From Thermoguttaceae bacterium (GTDB lineage: Bacteria; Planctomycetota; Planctomycetia; Pirellulales; Thermoguttaceae): 12,467 bases of DNA. The notes under the pieces were generated by a model, which saw nothing but the letters and a program-made list of their open reading frames with translations, searched no databases and was not told where the DNA came from. The position numbers were made by a program, and so were the translations under genes. Below, one piece after another: positions 1-7,341 of the stretch. Every line of letters starts with the position of its first letter. The first letter of the stretch is position 1. The stretch is from positions 1 through 12,467 of the forward strand of contig JAFYVO010000242.1 of assembly GCA_017549085.1 (NCBI GenBank), given 5' to 3'.

Positions 1-1412
1 GTCTCGTCGAGACGCTTCACGACCGTGCCGTGCGGCGCCGCTTTGACGACTTCCGGCGTTTCGCGGCGTTCCTTCGCGATTTGCTTCATCGCGGCGATGA
101 AATCGTCGAGACGCTCTTTCGTTTCCGTTTCGGTCGGCTCGACCATAATCGCTTCGTCGACGATCAACGGGAAGTAGATGGTCGGCGGGTGGTAACCGAA
201 GTCGATCAAACGTTTCGCGACGTCGAGCGTGTGGACGTCGGAGCCGCCTTCGAGCTTTTGCGGCGCGCAAACGAACTCGTGTTTGCAGAGTTCGTCGATC
301 GGGAAATCGAAGTCGCCGGCCAATTGCGTTCGGATGTAGTTCGCGTTCAGGACGGCGTGTTGGCAAGCGCGTTTGATCCCTTCGCAACCGAGCGACAAAA
401 TGTAAGCGTAAGCGCGGACGCAGACGCCGAAGTTCCCGTAGAACGTCTTCACTTTGCCGATCGAAAGCGGACGGTCGTAGTCCAAGTCGTAACCGCCGAA
501 ATCGGTCTTGACGACAACCGGCGACGGAAGGAACGGCTCGAGGAATTTCTTGACGCCGACCGGCCCGGAACCGGGACCGCCGCCGCCGTGCGGGGTCGCG
601 AACGTTTTGTGCAGGTTGTAGTGAACGACGTCGAAGCCCATATCGCCGGGGCGCGCGACGCCCATAATGGCGTTGAGGTTCGCGCCGTCGTAGTACAGGA
701 GCCCGCCCGCTTCGTGCGTAAGCCGCGAGATTTCAAGGATGTCCGTTTCGAACAAGCCGAGCGTGTTCGGGTTCGTCAACATCAAACCGGCGACGTCCGG
801 GCCGAGTTTCGCCTTCAAGTCTTCGAGGTCGACGCGGCCGCGTTCGTTCGATTTGACGACGCGAATTTCGTAACCGACGTTCGCCGCGCTGGCCGGGTTC
901 GTGCCGTGCGCGGAGTCCGGAACCAAAATGACGCGACGTTGAGCGTCTTCCCCGCGTTGCTTGTGGTAAGCGCGGATGATCATAATCCCGGTCGCTTCGC
1001 CGTGCGCGCCCGCCGCCGGTTGGAGCGTGAAGGCGTCCATCCCGCCGATTTGCGCCAACATCAGCGACAGCTCGTACATCAGTTCGAGCGCGCCTTGGAC
1101 GGTGTCGACCGGTTGGAACGGGTGAACGTGCGCGAAACCGGGGAGACGCGCCGCGTATTCGCCGAGTTTCGGATTGTATTTCATCGTGCAGGAGCCGAGC
1201 GGGTACATCCCGTCGTCGACGCCGAACGCTCGCTTCGACAGCGCGGTAAAGTGGCGCACCGCCTCGACTTCGCTAAGCTCCGGGAGACCGAGCGGCGATT
1301 CGCGCCAGTGTTCTTCCGGCAACGTTTCTTGCAGGTCGATTTCCGGCAGGTCTTGGAGCGGGAAGCGGAAGTAATTGCTCCCTTTAACGTGTTTTTCGTA
1401 AAGAAGTTTCAT
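1..1412 (-). CDS. gcvPB: Glycine dehydrogenase (decarboxylating) subunit 2, C-terminus cut by window edge
   Basis: This is the PLP-binding half of the split P-protein of the glycine cleavage system. With the partner subunit it decarboxylates glycine and passes the aminomethyl group to lipoyl-GcvH in the cytoplasm. The frame runs from an ATG at 1412 to the window edge, giving 470 codons with no stop; the family is usually about 475-490 residues, so only a short tail is missing. Visible motifs are [13 protein letters not shown] (residues 70-82), the HGE/MIIRAYH region, and the PLP lysine signature [19 protein letters not shown] with Lys269 as the expected Schiff-base lysine. The start is fixed by a good AAAGGAG Shine-Dalgarno (1422-1428) nine bases upstream. 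The gene lies 16 bp after the gcvPA stop, so the two are surely co-transcribed and made in equal amounts. No anomaly is seen. Confidence 0.96.
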   Translation of the reverse strand, partial: MKLLYEKHVKGSNYFRFPLQDLPEIDLQETLPEEHWRESPLGLPELSEVEAVRHFTALSKRAFGVDDGMYPLGSCTMKYNPKLGEYAARLPGFAHVHPFQPVDTVQGALELMYELSLMLAQIGGMDAFTLQPAAGAHGEATGIMIIRAYHKQRGEDAQRRVILVPDSAHGTNPASAANVGYEIRVVKSNERGRVDLEDLKAKLGPDVAGLMLTNPNTLGLFETDILEISRLTHEAGGLLYYDGANLNAIMGVARPGDMGFDVVHYNLHKTFATPHGGGGPGSGPVGVKKFLEPFLPSPVVVKTDFGGYDLDYDRPLSIGKVKTFYGNFGVCVRAYAYILSLGCEGIKRACQHAVLNANYIRTQLAGDFDFPIDELCKHEFVCAPQKLEGGSDVHTLDVAKRLIDFGYHPPTIYFPLIVDEAIMVEPTETETKERLDDFIAAMKQIAKERRETPEVVKAAPHGTVVKRLDE

Positions 1413-1428
1413 TCTTGCGCGCTCCTTT

Positions 1429-2802
1429 CTACTCGGCGTCCGCGTTTTCGTCGATCGTCAACCGTTTCCCGACGCCGTCGAATTGGTAGCTCTTCATGCA
1501 GTAGACCAATTCGTCGACTTCTTCGCGCGTTCGCTTTTCGGTAAAGGCGAGGAGAAGCCCGTCTTCCAGTTCGTAACCGCCGATGATTCCCCATTCGAGG
1601 AGGTAACGGTTCATTCCGCGCGGGTCGTCGACCTTAACGGCGAACTCGCGGAGGAACGGCGCGTCGTGCTTGAACTCGAACCCGGCTTTTTTCAGCTCCG
1701 AACGAGCGTAGCTGGCGACGCGGTGCGACGCGTTCGCCGCTTGTTTCAAGCCGAGCGGGCCGACGAACGCCAAGTAAACCAACGCCGTCAACGCGTTCAA
1801 CGCTTGGTTCGAGCAGATGTTCGAACTCGCTTTTTCGCGGCGGATGTGTTGCTCGCGCGCTTGCAACGTCAAAACGAAAGCGCGTTTCCCTTCCGAGTCG
1901 ACCGTTTCGCCGACCAAGCGGCCCGGGATTTTGCGGAGCAGCTTCTTCGAAACCGCCATAAAACCGAGGTGCGGACCGCCGAAGCTCATCGCGTTCCCGA
2001 GCGGTTGACCGTCCCCGACCGCGACGTCCGCGCCCCATTCGCCCGGCGATTTGAGCATCGCCAACGCGATCGGGTCGACCGACATAATCGAGAGCGCGCC
2101 GACGCTCTTGGCCGCGGCGATGATTTGGCCGACGCGTTCCAAGTTCCCGAAGAAGTTCGGGTATTGGATAACGACCGAGGCGACGTTTTTCCCTTCTTCG
2201 GCCAAGATCGCGTTCAAAGCGTCCAGGTCGACGAGGCCGTTTTGCTCCGGAATAACGCGCGTTTCGAAGAGTTCGGACGCGGCGTAAGTTTCGACGATGC
2301 TCGCGTAATCGGGATTCAGCGTCGCCGGAATCAAGACGATCTTGCGCTTCGTCGTTTCGGCGGTCATCACGCAGGCTTGCGCGAGCGCGCTCCCGCCGCA
2401 ATACATCGACGCGTTGGCGACGTCCATCCCGGTGAGGCGGCAGATCGCCGTTTGATATTCGAAGATCGCTTGGAGGATCCCTTGGCTGATTTCCGGTTGG
2501 TACGGCGTGTAAGCGGTAACAAATTCCGAACGCCCGACAATCGCTTCGACGGCGGTCGGAATGTAGTGATCGTAACACCCGGCGCCAAGGAAGATCGGCG
2601 AGTCGTCCGCCGTGTAGTTCGCCAACGCGAGTTCTTCCAACTGCCGCCGCGCCGACATTTCCGTCGCGCCGTAACTTTCCGGCAATTTACATTTTAAACG
2701 AATTTCCTCCGGAATGTCGACGAACAAATCGTCCAACGAGGAGAGCCCCGTCGCGTTCAGCATTTCCTGAACGACGGGGTCGGGATTGGGAGCGTATCGC
2801 AT
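1429..2802 (-). CDS. gcvPA: Glycine dehydrogenase (decarboxylating) subunit 1
   Basis: This is the N-terminal-type half of the split glycine cleavage P-protein, 457 residues, close to the usual 440-450. Recognisable family segments are [14 protein letters not shown] near the start (aligning with the family's N-terminal RYxP region), [15 protein letters not shown], the [20 protein letters not shown] block, and [27 protein letters not shown] further on. This subunit does not carry the PLP lysine; that residue is in GcvPB. The start at 2802 gives the typical N-terminus and has only a weak AGG-type ribosome site at 2814-2816. It is the first gene of a gcvPA-gcvPB unit under the promoter at 2957-2984, with a leader of about 150 nt. 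gcvT and gcvH are not upstream; whether they lie beyond gcvPB cannot be seen. Confidence 0.97.
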   Translation of the reverse strand: MRYAPNPDPVVQEMLNATGLSSLDDLFVDIPEEIRLKCKLPESYGATEMSARRQLEELALANYTADDSPIFLGAGCYDHYIPTAVEAIVGRSEFVTAYTPYQPEISQGILQAIFEYQTAICRLTGMDVANASMYCGGSALAQACVMTAETTKRKIVLIPATLNPDYASIVETYAASELFETRVIPEQNGLVDLDALNAILAEEGKNVASVVIQYPNFFGNLERVGQIIAAAKSVGALSIMSVDPIALAMLKSPGEWGADVAVGDGQPLGNAMSFGGPHLGFMAVSKKLLRKIPGRLVGETVDSEGKRAFVLTLQAREQHIRREKASSNICSNQALNALTALVYLAFVGPLGLKQAANASHRVASYARSELKKAGFEFKHDAPFLREFAVKVDDPRGMNRYLLEWGIIGGYELEDGLLLAFTEKRTREEVDELVYCMKSYQFDGVGKRLTIDENADAE

Positions 2803-2844
2803 CGTTAGCGCAACCTGTTTTGATGGTTAATTAGGTGAAAACAA

Positions 2845-2871
2845 CGACGGGCAAACCGTCGAATTTGTCCG
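2845..2871 (-). promoter_or_regulatory. Two mutually exclusive hairpins in the gcvPA leader (possible attenuator)
   Basis: In the minus-strand leader, CGACGG and CCGTCG (plus coordinates 2845-2850 and 2856-2861) form a 6-bp hairpin with a 5-nt loop. It is followed by TTGTTTTC, giving a weak terminator-like shape about 43 nt before the gcvPA start. The left part of that hairpin can instead pair upstream: 2848-2855 with 2864-2871 (CGG and CAAA against TTTG and CCG, one C-A mismatch). The two folds share bases and cannot coexist. This is seen in the sequence. A regulatory role is inference, and no glycine riboswitch core is recognisable. Confidence 0.3.
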
Positions 2872-2956
2872 AGCCGCGTCAAACGCCGCCCGCACGATAA
2901 CGCGACAAAAATCATCTTTGCGTTTCCGCTCGACCGTCGCCGCGTCTTCGATCTTT

Positions 2957-2984
2957 AGTATACCCGTCTTTCGCAAAGAGTCAA
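2957..2984 (-). promoter_or_regulatory. Sigma70-type promoter of gcvPA-gcvPB
   Basis: On the minus strand, TTGACT (2984-2979) and TATACT (2962-2957) are separated by 16 bp, each matching five of six consensus bases. Transcription would begin near 2950, leaving a leader of roughly 148 nt before gcvPA. A terminator for the preceding operon lies just upstream (3024-3057), which fits an independent transcription unit. Confidence 0.75.
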
Positions 2985-3018
2985 GAAGCCCCGCTCTCCG
3001 CGAAGCCGCGCAAAATAA

Positions 3019-3060
3019 GGAAAACCCTTCGCCAAACCGTTAAGTTTGTCGAAGGGTCTT
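3019..3060 (-). terminator. Intrinsic terminator after the DUF1559-lipoprotein operon
   Basis: An 8-bp stem, ACCCTTCG at 3024-3031 with CGAAGGGT at 3050-3057, continues after one mismatch into CAAAC/GTTTG around a 6-base loop. On the minus strand it is followed by TTTTCC. It begins about 50 bp after the lipoprotein stop codon. The plus-strand reading also ends in a short T run, but no plus-strand gene is present to use it. Confidence 0.75.
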
Positions 3061-3106
3061 TGATATTCGTCAAAATCGGCAAAGTCGCCGCTCGACGCTT
3101 TCCGCG

Positions 3107-3535
3107 TCAAAGTTCCGGATTGCGGTCGAGCTTAAAGTCAACCGTTTTCGTCGACTTGTCGATTTTTTGCGTCAAGCCGGACGTTTCCGCCGACAAATAT
3201 TTCGCGTCGATCGACGGCGCCGTAACCGCGTCGGTAATCGACCCGTCCGGGAGTTCCTCGCTCTCGCGAACGACCGCCTCGACGCCGACGAAGTAAACTT
3301 GGTAGTCGCCCGGCGGAAGCCCCGCTTCGTCGCCGAAACTCGTCTCGAACTTGCCGTCGACGATCGTTCCGCGCCCCTGCGTTTCGCCGGAAACGAAGCA
3401 GATCGTCCCGCTCTCGACCGGAGCGCCGTCGTCCGAATAGGAGACCGTCCCGGTCAGCTTGACGTTCGAAGAACACCCGACGCTAAGCGCCGCCGTCGCT
3501 AAAACCAACGCTAAAAAGAGATTGCGCGTTTTCAT
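3107..3535 (-). CDS. Small exported lipoprotein, transthyretin/carboxypeptidase-regulatory-like fold
   Basis: This 142-residue protein has a charged start (MKTRN), a hydrophobic stretch to about residue 19 and a lipobox-like LSVGC with Cys21 as the probable lipidated residue, so it should be membrane-anchored outside the cytoplasm. The mature part begins with KLTGTVSYSDDGAPVESGTICF and later has GLPPGDYQVYFVGV. Both patterns are typical of the small beta-sandwich lipoproteins common in planctomycetes (carboxypeptidase regulatory-like or transthyretin-like); this is a family-pattern judgement. The ATG at 3535 is chosen over longer in-frame starts because it gives the signal peptide and follows a strong AAAGGAG (3544-3550) eight bases upstream; a longer frame extending to 4036 overlaps the DUF1559 gene and is spurious. 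It lies 23 bp after the DUF1559 stop, so it is the second gene of that operon. Its ligand or partner is unknown. Confidence 0.88.
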   Translation of the reverse strand: MKTRNLFLALVLATAALSVGCSSNVKLTGTVSYSDDGAPVESGTICFVSGETQGRGTIVDGKFETSFGDEAGLPPGDYQVYFVGVEAVVRESEELPDGSITDAVTAPSIDAKYLSAETSGLTQKIDKSTKTVDFKLDRNPEL

Positions 3536-3558
3536 CGTTTCGTCTCCTTTCCGTCGAA

Positions 3559-4653
3559 TTAGAGCGATTCCGTTCCGCCGTCGCTGACGTGCGCGAACTT
3601 GCCGAGCGTTTTGCCGGACGCGGTCGTCGAAATGGAACGCACCGCGCCGTCCCCCATTACGAAGTTGACGACGCCGGCGTGCCAAGAGCCGAAAAAGCGT
3701 TGCGCGTTCGTGTAATCGCGAGCCGAAGCGAGCGGATACGCTTCCGAAACGGCGCGGCCGAGCGCCCAGTCGCGCCCGTTCGAGTCGGTCGCGGCGAGGT
3801 AATTTTGGTCGTGCCGCCAAGCGGTTCCGTCGCCGCCGAGCATTCCGATCGGGATGTGCTTTTCGCCGAACATAAATTGGTTGCTCGTCCCGTCGATCCA
3901 ACGGGAGATCGCGTCGCGCGGCTGCCAAGTTCGTTCGTCCCCGGCGACCGAAACGACGGCGCGGCGGAACGGCGAAAAGTTCGAGCCGTGCAGCGCGTAA
4001 GTATCGGCGGCGCCGACCCATTGGAAGTCGGTGCAAGCGGGCGACTTATACTCGGTGTAGATAACCGGCGCGTAGTCGGCGAGCGGCCCGTAAGAAGCGC
4101 AGGACTGCAACCCGTTTTGCGTAACGCCGTTATGCGTCAGCGCCGTGTTCGTCAGCGGCGTCCCGGCGACTCCGGCGCGTCGGCTCGGACACTTCACGAA
4201 CGGCACCGAACTGAAATTTTTGCGGAGTTCGTCGGTCATATACTCGGTGTTACGCCAAAAATAGTCGCCGGTTCCGGAGTCGGAGCGGCTGAGGTCTTGG
4301 CCGAACCCGGACGTTTTGTCTTTGGCGCCGCGCCAGTTTTTGAGAACGTCGTAAATCGCGGCCTGCTCCATATACGGCCAAAGGAGGGGCAAAATCGACG
4401 CGTGCCCCATCGCCAAGTCGAGCGGCGGCAGCTTCCCGGTCGCCGACTCAAAGTTGTGAACCGCCAACCCGAGTTGCTTCATATGGTTGACGCACTGCAT
4501 CCGACGCGCCGCTTCGCGAGCCGCCTGAACGGCCGGCAGAAGAAGCCCGATCAAAATTCCGATGATCGCGATAACGACCAACAACTCGACCAACGTGAAA
4601 CCTCGACGGGAGTTGCCTCCTCCCCCGCCCCAACGAACGCAACGCTTTGTCAT
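3559..4653 (-). CDS. DUF1559 domain protein with type IV pilin-like N-terminus
   Basis: This 364-residue protein has the prepilin-type signature [21 protein letters not shown]. Prepilin peptidase would cleave after Gly18, leaving Phe as residue 1 and Glu at +5, followed by one long hydrophobic helix and [17 protein letters not shown]. Near the C-terminus is [19 protein letters not shown], the H-x-G...DG motif of the DUF1559/SBP_bac_10-like planctomycete family. Length is normal for the family. The N-terminus before the cleavage site has five consecutive glycines (residues 9-13), an unusual leader. The protein should be exported and held in, or assembled from, the cytoplasmic membrane; its actual function is not established for the family. 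GAGG at 4661-4664 serves as ribosome site seven bases from the ATG. It heads an operon with the lipoprotein, under the promoter at 4787-4815. Confidence 0.93.
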   Translation of the reverse strand: MTKRCVRWGGGGGNSRRGFTLVELLVVIAIIGILIGLLLPAVQAAREAARRMQCVNHMKQLGLAVHNFESATGKLPPLDLAMGHASILPLLWPYMEQAAIYDVLKNWRGAKDKTSGFGQDLSRSDSGTGDYFWRNTEYMTDELRKNFSSVPFVKCPSRRAGVAGTPLTNTALTHNGVTQNGLQSCASYGPLADYAPVIYTEYKSPACTDFQWVGAADTYALHGSNFSPFRRAVVSVAGDERTWQPRDAISRWIDGTSNQFMFGEKHIPIGMLGGDGTAWRHDQNYLAATDSNGRDWALGRAVSEAYPLASARDYTNAQRFFGSWHAGVVNFVMGDGAVRSISTTASGKTLGKFAHVSDGGTESL

Positions 4654-4786
4654 AACTCAACCTCGCGCGTGTGTTAGAAGTAAAAAATAGAACGTTTCCG
4701 CGTTTCCTTAAATTTGCCTCGAAACGCGAAACGATAAAATCGGCGACGTCGGCGATTTCGCAAACGCCGCTCTTTCCGTGAAATAG

Positions 4787-4815
4787 ATTGTATCAAACGC
4801 TAAACGGCAAGTCAA
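4787..4815 (-). promoter_or_regulatory. Near-consensus sigma70 promoter of the DUF1559 operon
   Basis: On the minus strand, TTGACT (4815-4810) and TACAAT (4792-4787) stand exactly 17 bp apart, each matching five of six consensus bases. Upstream (4816-4855) are A/T runs, AAATTTTTTTTAACG and TTTTTTCAAAAAA, that could act as an UP element. The start would be near 4780, with a leader of about 127 nt before the DUF1559 ATG. The rest of the 4654-4786 leader shows nothing else I can name. Confidence 0.8.
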
Positions 4816-4845
4816 AGAATTTTCGCGCTTTTTTGAAAAAACGTT

Positions 4846-4900
4846 AAAAAAAATTTCGAGCGAAAACCGAAACGCCGCGCCGCGACGCTCCGCTTTTCGC
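4846..4900 (-). terminator. Long intrinsic terminator of the unrecognised 560-residue gene
   Basis: The 41 bases at 4860-4900 fold on the minus strand into a 17-bp stem with one G-G mismatch and three G-U pairs, around a 7-base loop GCGGCGC. Downstream is a run of eight T (4846-4853 on the other strand). It sits about 45 bp after the stop at 4945. Its T run doubles as the A/T-rich upstream part of the next promoter. Confidence 0.8.
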
Positions 4901-4944
4901 CCTTATTATCTTATCAACGTCTTTTTCGCGTCGCTCTCAACGCG

Positions 4945-6627
4945 TCAATTCTCCGCCTTCAACGCCGCTTCCAAACGCCGCTCGATTTCCCGCGCCAACC
5001 AATGCCGCGCTTTGGTTCGCCGCGCAATTTTTCTCGCTTTTTTCACGTCCGCCCCCCAGTATTCGCCGCGTTTAAGCTCGTAAAAATCGGCGACCGTCCC
5101 CAATTTCAACCGCTTGCCGTCTCCCGACGGTCGCCCCGCGCAAAGTTCCGTCGTATCGCAACCGGGCGAAACCCAAACTTCGAGCTTCTTCATTTCGCGA
5201 ACCGGCGTCCCGACGATTCCCGTGTAAACGGTTTTCGCCGAATCGAAAATGGCGCGGTAACAGTCGTAACGGAAAGCGATTAACGACGGCAGCCGCTCCC
5301 GCCAATCGTCCGAAAGCGCGTCGGAACGCTCCGCTCCGTAATCGAGCGCGATTTCGCCGTTTTCCAACTCGACTTCCTTCGGCGCCGCCGCTTGCCCCGA
5401 CGTTCCGGCCTTCGCGACGGCGACCAAATTCCTCAACGTCCCAAGAAAAACCGGCGCTTTATCCGAAGACCACCAGTTATCGTAAAAATCGAACCAACGC
5501 GTCAACGCGCGCCGCCGTTCCTCGCTTTTCGAAAGAGCCCAATACGATTCCGTCTCTTTCCACCTTTCCAGCGAATACTCGTCGAAATCTTTTCCCAATT
5601 TCAACGAGGAACAATAGAAGTAGACTTTTAACGGTTCTTTGTAAACGACTTCCCCGTCTCGGCAAAACCGCCAAAATTTCTTGACTTCCGCGGCGTTCCA
5701 GTAAATCGGTATATCGCTCTCGTCGGTTTCTTCGCTCTCGTTCGCGTCCTTTTTTTCGTTCGTCGCCTTCTTCTTTTTGGGGACGTATTTCCCCTTTTCC
5801 TGCGCCGCGAACTCGTCGTTACTCCAATAATCGAAACGGTTTTCGTCGTCTTTTTCTTCGTTCGCCTTCTCTTCCGCGCGCCAATCCTCGAACGCTTCGC
5901 CGTCCCAATATTGAAACTTGCTTTCGTCTTCGGAGTCGGCGGCGTTTTTCCGTTCTTCCTCCGCTTTTTTGCGACAAAACGCCTCCCGCGCCTCGTAAAA
6001 CCGAACGATTTCGTTCGCGTTCCTTAAAAAAGGGTCGTCTTCCGCCGTCTCCTCCGGGCCGTCGAAACCGAGTCCGAAGTTGAACTCCGCCGCCTCCGCC
6101 AAGCGCGCCGCCAAACGCGGTTCGATCTCGTCGACCGGCCCGCGCCATTCGCTCAACACGCCCAACGGCCAAGCGTGAACGGACGCATCCCAAAATTTCC
6201 GCGCGCGCAGATAAGCGTACGGTTCGTCGGAATAGCGAAACTCTTTATCGAACGGATTCCAGGACGGCGGAGGCGCAGACGGCGTAAAGAAATACGGCTC
6301 CGAGAAATAAGGGGGCTTATACGCAATCCGGCTCGGATATTTATATTCGTCGCTTGTTTCGCTCCATCGTTTCGCGCTCTCAATTTCGTCGTCGTAAACG
6401 TCGTTCCATCCTTCCCTTACAAAGCGTTCGCCGAAGCGGACGTCGCCGGTTTCGCAGTCGAGCCAAACGACGTCGTCCCAACAGCCTATTCCCTTTTCCT
6501 CCGTCCCTTTCATCCGCCAATAAATCTTGCCTGCGCCGCGCTTTACGACGCTCCGCGAAAGGTTTCGAAAGACGGGAATTTTCTCGTCGCGCCCCTTAAT
6601 TTCCCGATATTCCAATTTGCTCGCCAT
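4945..6627 (-). CDS. Unrecognised W/Y-rich, highly charged protein (560 residues)
   Basis: I do not recognise a family. The protein is rich in Trp, Tyr, Glu, Lys and Arg, has no signal peptide or membrane segment, and so is probably cytoplasmic. Residues about 1-200 look globular (many aromatics, GCWDDVVWLDCETGDVRFG), and 220-310 are low-complexity and acidic/basic. Embedded in that stretch are three copies of an aromatic motif: FQYWDGEAF (238-246), FDYWSNDEF (265-273) and PIYWNAAEV (307-315). From about 320 the sequence is folded-looking again and ends in a basic helix. The frame extends to a TTG at 6729, but that TTG is the -35 box of a good promoter, so I choose the ATG at 6627 (residue 35 of the long version); its ribosome site is weak. 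It is a single-gene unit with its own promoter and terminator. Function unknown. Confidence 0.75.
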   Translation of the reverse strand: MASKLEYREIKGRDEKIPVFRNLSRSVVKRGAGKIYWRMKGTEEKGIGCWDDVVWLDCETGDVRFGERFVREGWNDVYDDEIESAKRWSETSDEYKYPSRIAYKPPYFSEPYFFTPSAPPPSWNPFDKEFRYSDEPYAYLRARKFWDASVHAWPLGVLSEWRGPVDEIEPRLAARLAEAAEFNFGLGFDGPEETAEDDPFLRNANEIVRFYEAREAFCRKKAEEERKNAADSEDESKFQYWDGEAFEDWRAEEKANEEKDDENRFDYWSNDEFAAQEKGKYVPKKKKATNEKKDANESEETDESDIPIYWNAAEVKKFWRFCRDGEVVYKEPLKVYFYCSSLKLGKDFDEYSLERWKETESYWALSKSEERRRALTRWFDFYDNWWSSDKAPVFLGTLRNLVAVAKAGTSGQAAAPKEVELENGEIALDYGAERSDALSDDWRERLPSLIAFRYDCYRAIFDSAKTVYTGIVGTPVREMKKLEVWVSPGCDTTELCAGRPSGDGKRLKLGTVADFYELKRGEYWGADVKKARKIARRTKARHWLAREIERRLEAALKAEN

Positions 6628-6700
6628 TTTGTCCGCCGCTTTCTTTGCGTTAAAACGAACGTCGCCGCTTTTCGAACGCCGCGCTCTCAACTCCCTTGCT

Positions 6701-6729
6701 ATTATCCTTCCAAAAATTTCCGACGTCAA
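6701..6729 (-). promoter_or_regulatory. Sigma70-type promoter of the unrecognised 560-residue gene
   Basis: On the minus strand, TTGACG (6729-6724) and GATAAT (6706-6701) are 17 bp apart, each matching five of six consensus bases. Transcription would start near 6694, about 67 nt before the ATG at 6627. The TTG of the -35 box is also the first possible start of the reading frame, which makes that longer start unlikely. Confidence 0.65.
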
Positions 6730-6735
6730 CCCAAG

Positions 6736-6760
6736 GCAGGACGCCAGGCGTCCTACCTGC
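6736..6760. repeat. Short palindrome, REP-like or operator
   Basis: AGGACGCC (6738-6745), a single A, and GGCGTCCT (6747-6754) form a perfect dyad; GCAGG and CCTGC flank it at 6736-6740 and 6756-6760 as a second, overlapping inverted pair. It ends seven bases upstream of the -35 box at 6729. The compact GC-rich palindrome looks like a dispersed REP-type element, but only one copy is in this window. An operator for the neighbouring promoter is the alternative. Confidence 0.5.
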
Positions 6761-6803
6761 GCAATTTTTTTCGCCGCGACGCGTTAACCGAACGCCCCGA
6801 GCA

Positions 6804-6844
6804 ATAAAAAAAGCGCTCCGAGGCGCGAACCCCGGAACGCTTTT
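6804..6844 (-). terminator. Intrinsic terminator of the small membrane-anchored protein gene
   Basis: On the minus strand, AAAAGCGTTCCG (6844-6833) pairs with CGGAGCGCTTTT (6820-6809) with one G-U pair, extended by GGG/CCT to a 15-bp stem with a 6-base loop. It is followed by a seven-T run. The G-U pair would be a mismatch in plus-strand RNA, which supports the minus-strand direction. It starts about 29 bp after the stop at 6873. Confidence 0.85.
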
Positions 6845-6872
6845 CAACGTTATGCGCTTGCCGCGCGGCGAC

Positions 6873-7232
6873 TTAAAGCCGACGCTCCCAAACGCGGTAT
6901 AGGACGTAAGCCGCGATCGTGAAAAGGATCAAGCCGATCGCCCGACGAAGCCGGTCGCTCCGCCCCCGCGCCGCGCCGTAATCGAGATACGGTCGAACCG
7001 CCGCGATCCAGTAGCCGGCCTGTTTCGCGTCGGCGGCGCTAATCCGTTCCCCGGCCTGCGCTTGCGCTTGAAGTCGAGCGAGAAAAAGCAGCTTTTCAAC
7101 GATCCCCTTGGGCAACTCGCCCGCCGCCGCGTTCGTCTTTTCCGCCAAGTCGGCCCCGTGCGCGTCGAAGTTTTCGGCCAACAACGCTTCAAAACGCTTC
7201 GTTTCCCGCAAAATTTGCCCCGCTTTACTCAT
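6873..7232 (-). CDS. Small protein with one C-terminal membrane helix
   Basis: I do not recognise this 119-residue protein. Residues 1-95 are hydrophilic and probably helical (KRFEALLAENFDAHGADL, then VEKLLFLARLQAQAQAGERI), with no signal peptide. Residues about 96-114 (AIGLILFTIAAYVLYRVW) form a single membrane helix after a basic RSDRLRR stretch, followed by only ERRL. By the positive-inside rule the soluble part should stay in the cytoplasm, as in tail-anchored proteins. The start is well supported by GGAGG at 7241-7245, eight bases before the ATG. It lies 109 bp after the lactonase gene with a strong terminator between them and almost no room for its own promoter, so it probably depends on read-through or a weak promoter overlapping the hairpin. 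It is followed by its own terminator. Confidence 0.8.
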   Translation of the reverse strand: MSKAGQILRETKRFEALLAENFDAHGADLAEKTNAAAGELPKGIVEKLLFLARLQAQAQAGERISAADAKQAGYWIAAVRPYLDYGAARGRSDRLRRAIGLILFTIAAYVLYRVWERRL

Positions 7233-7270
7233 TCGTTTCGCCTCCGCTCTTCGCCATCGTTTCAGTTTTC

Positions 7271-7327
7271 AAAAAATCAAAGAGCGCGTAAAACGCCGAG
7301 CTTGCGCGCTCGACGCTTTACGCGCTC
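7271..7327 (-). terminator. Strong intrinsic terminator after the lactonase gene
   Basis: Bases 7282-7327 fold on the minus strand into a 20-bp stem (two G-U pairs, otherwise Watson-Crick) with a 6-base loop, followed by TTTGATTTTTT (7281-7271). In plus-strand RNA the two G-U pairs become mismatches, so the minus direction is the selected one. It begins about 14 bp after the stop at 7342. Confidence 0.88.
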
Positions 7328-7341
7328 GACGGTCGCCGCCG

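Noticed and set aside
30..1544. Long plus-strand open frame (504 codons) opposite gcvPB, and similar ones at 1483-2697, 3589-4677, 7108-8649 and 8950-10227
   Set aside because: They are antisense to clearly recognisable genes, have Arg/Val/Phe-rich low-quality sequence with no domain, and arise because the codon bias of the real genes rarely creates stops on the opposite strand.
2803..2950. Glycine riboswitch upstream of gcvPA
   Set aside because: I looked for the conserved aptamer core on the minus strand and could not find it; only simple hairpins are present.
3107..4036. 309-residue version of the lipoprotein gene
   Set aside because: The first half overlaps the DUF1559 gene in another frame and is Arg-rich nonsense; the internal ATG at 3535 has a strong ribosome site and yields a proper lipoprotein signal peptide.
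6650..6847. 65-codon minus-strand frame overlapping the promoter and palindrome
   Set aside because: It spans a terminator stem, a palindrome and a promoter, and has no ribosome site or recognisable content.
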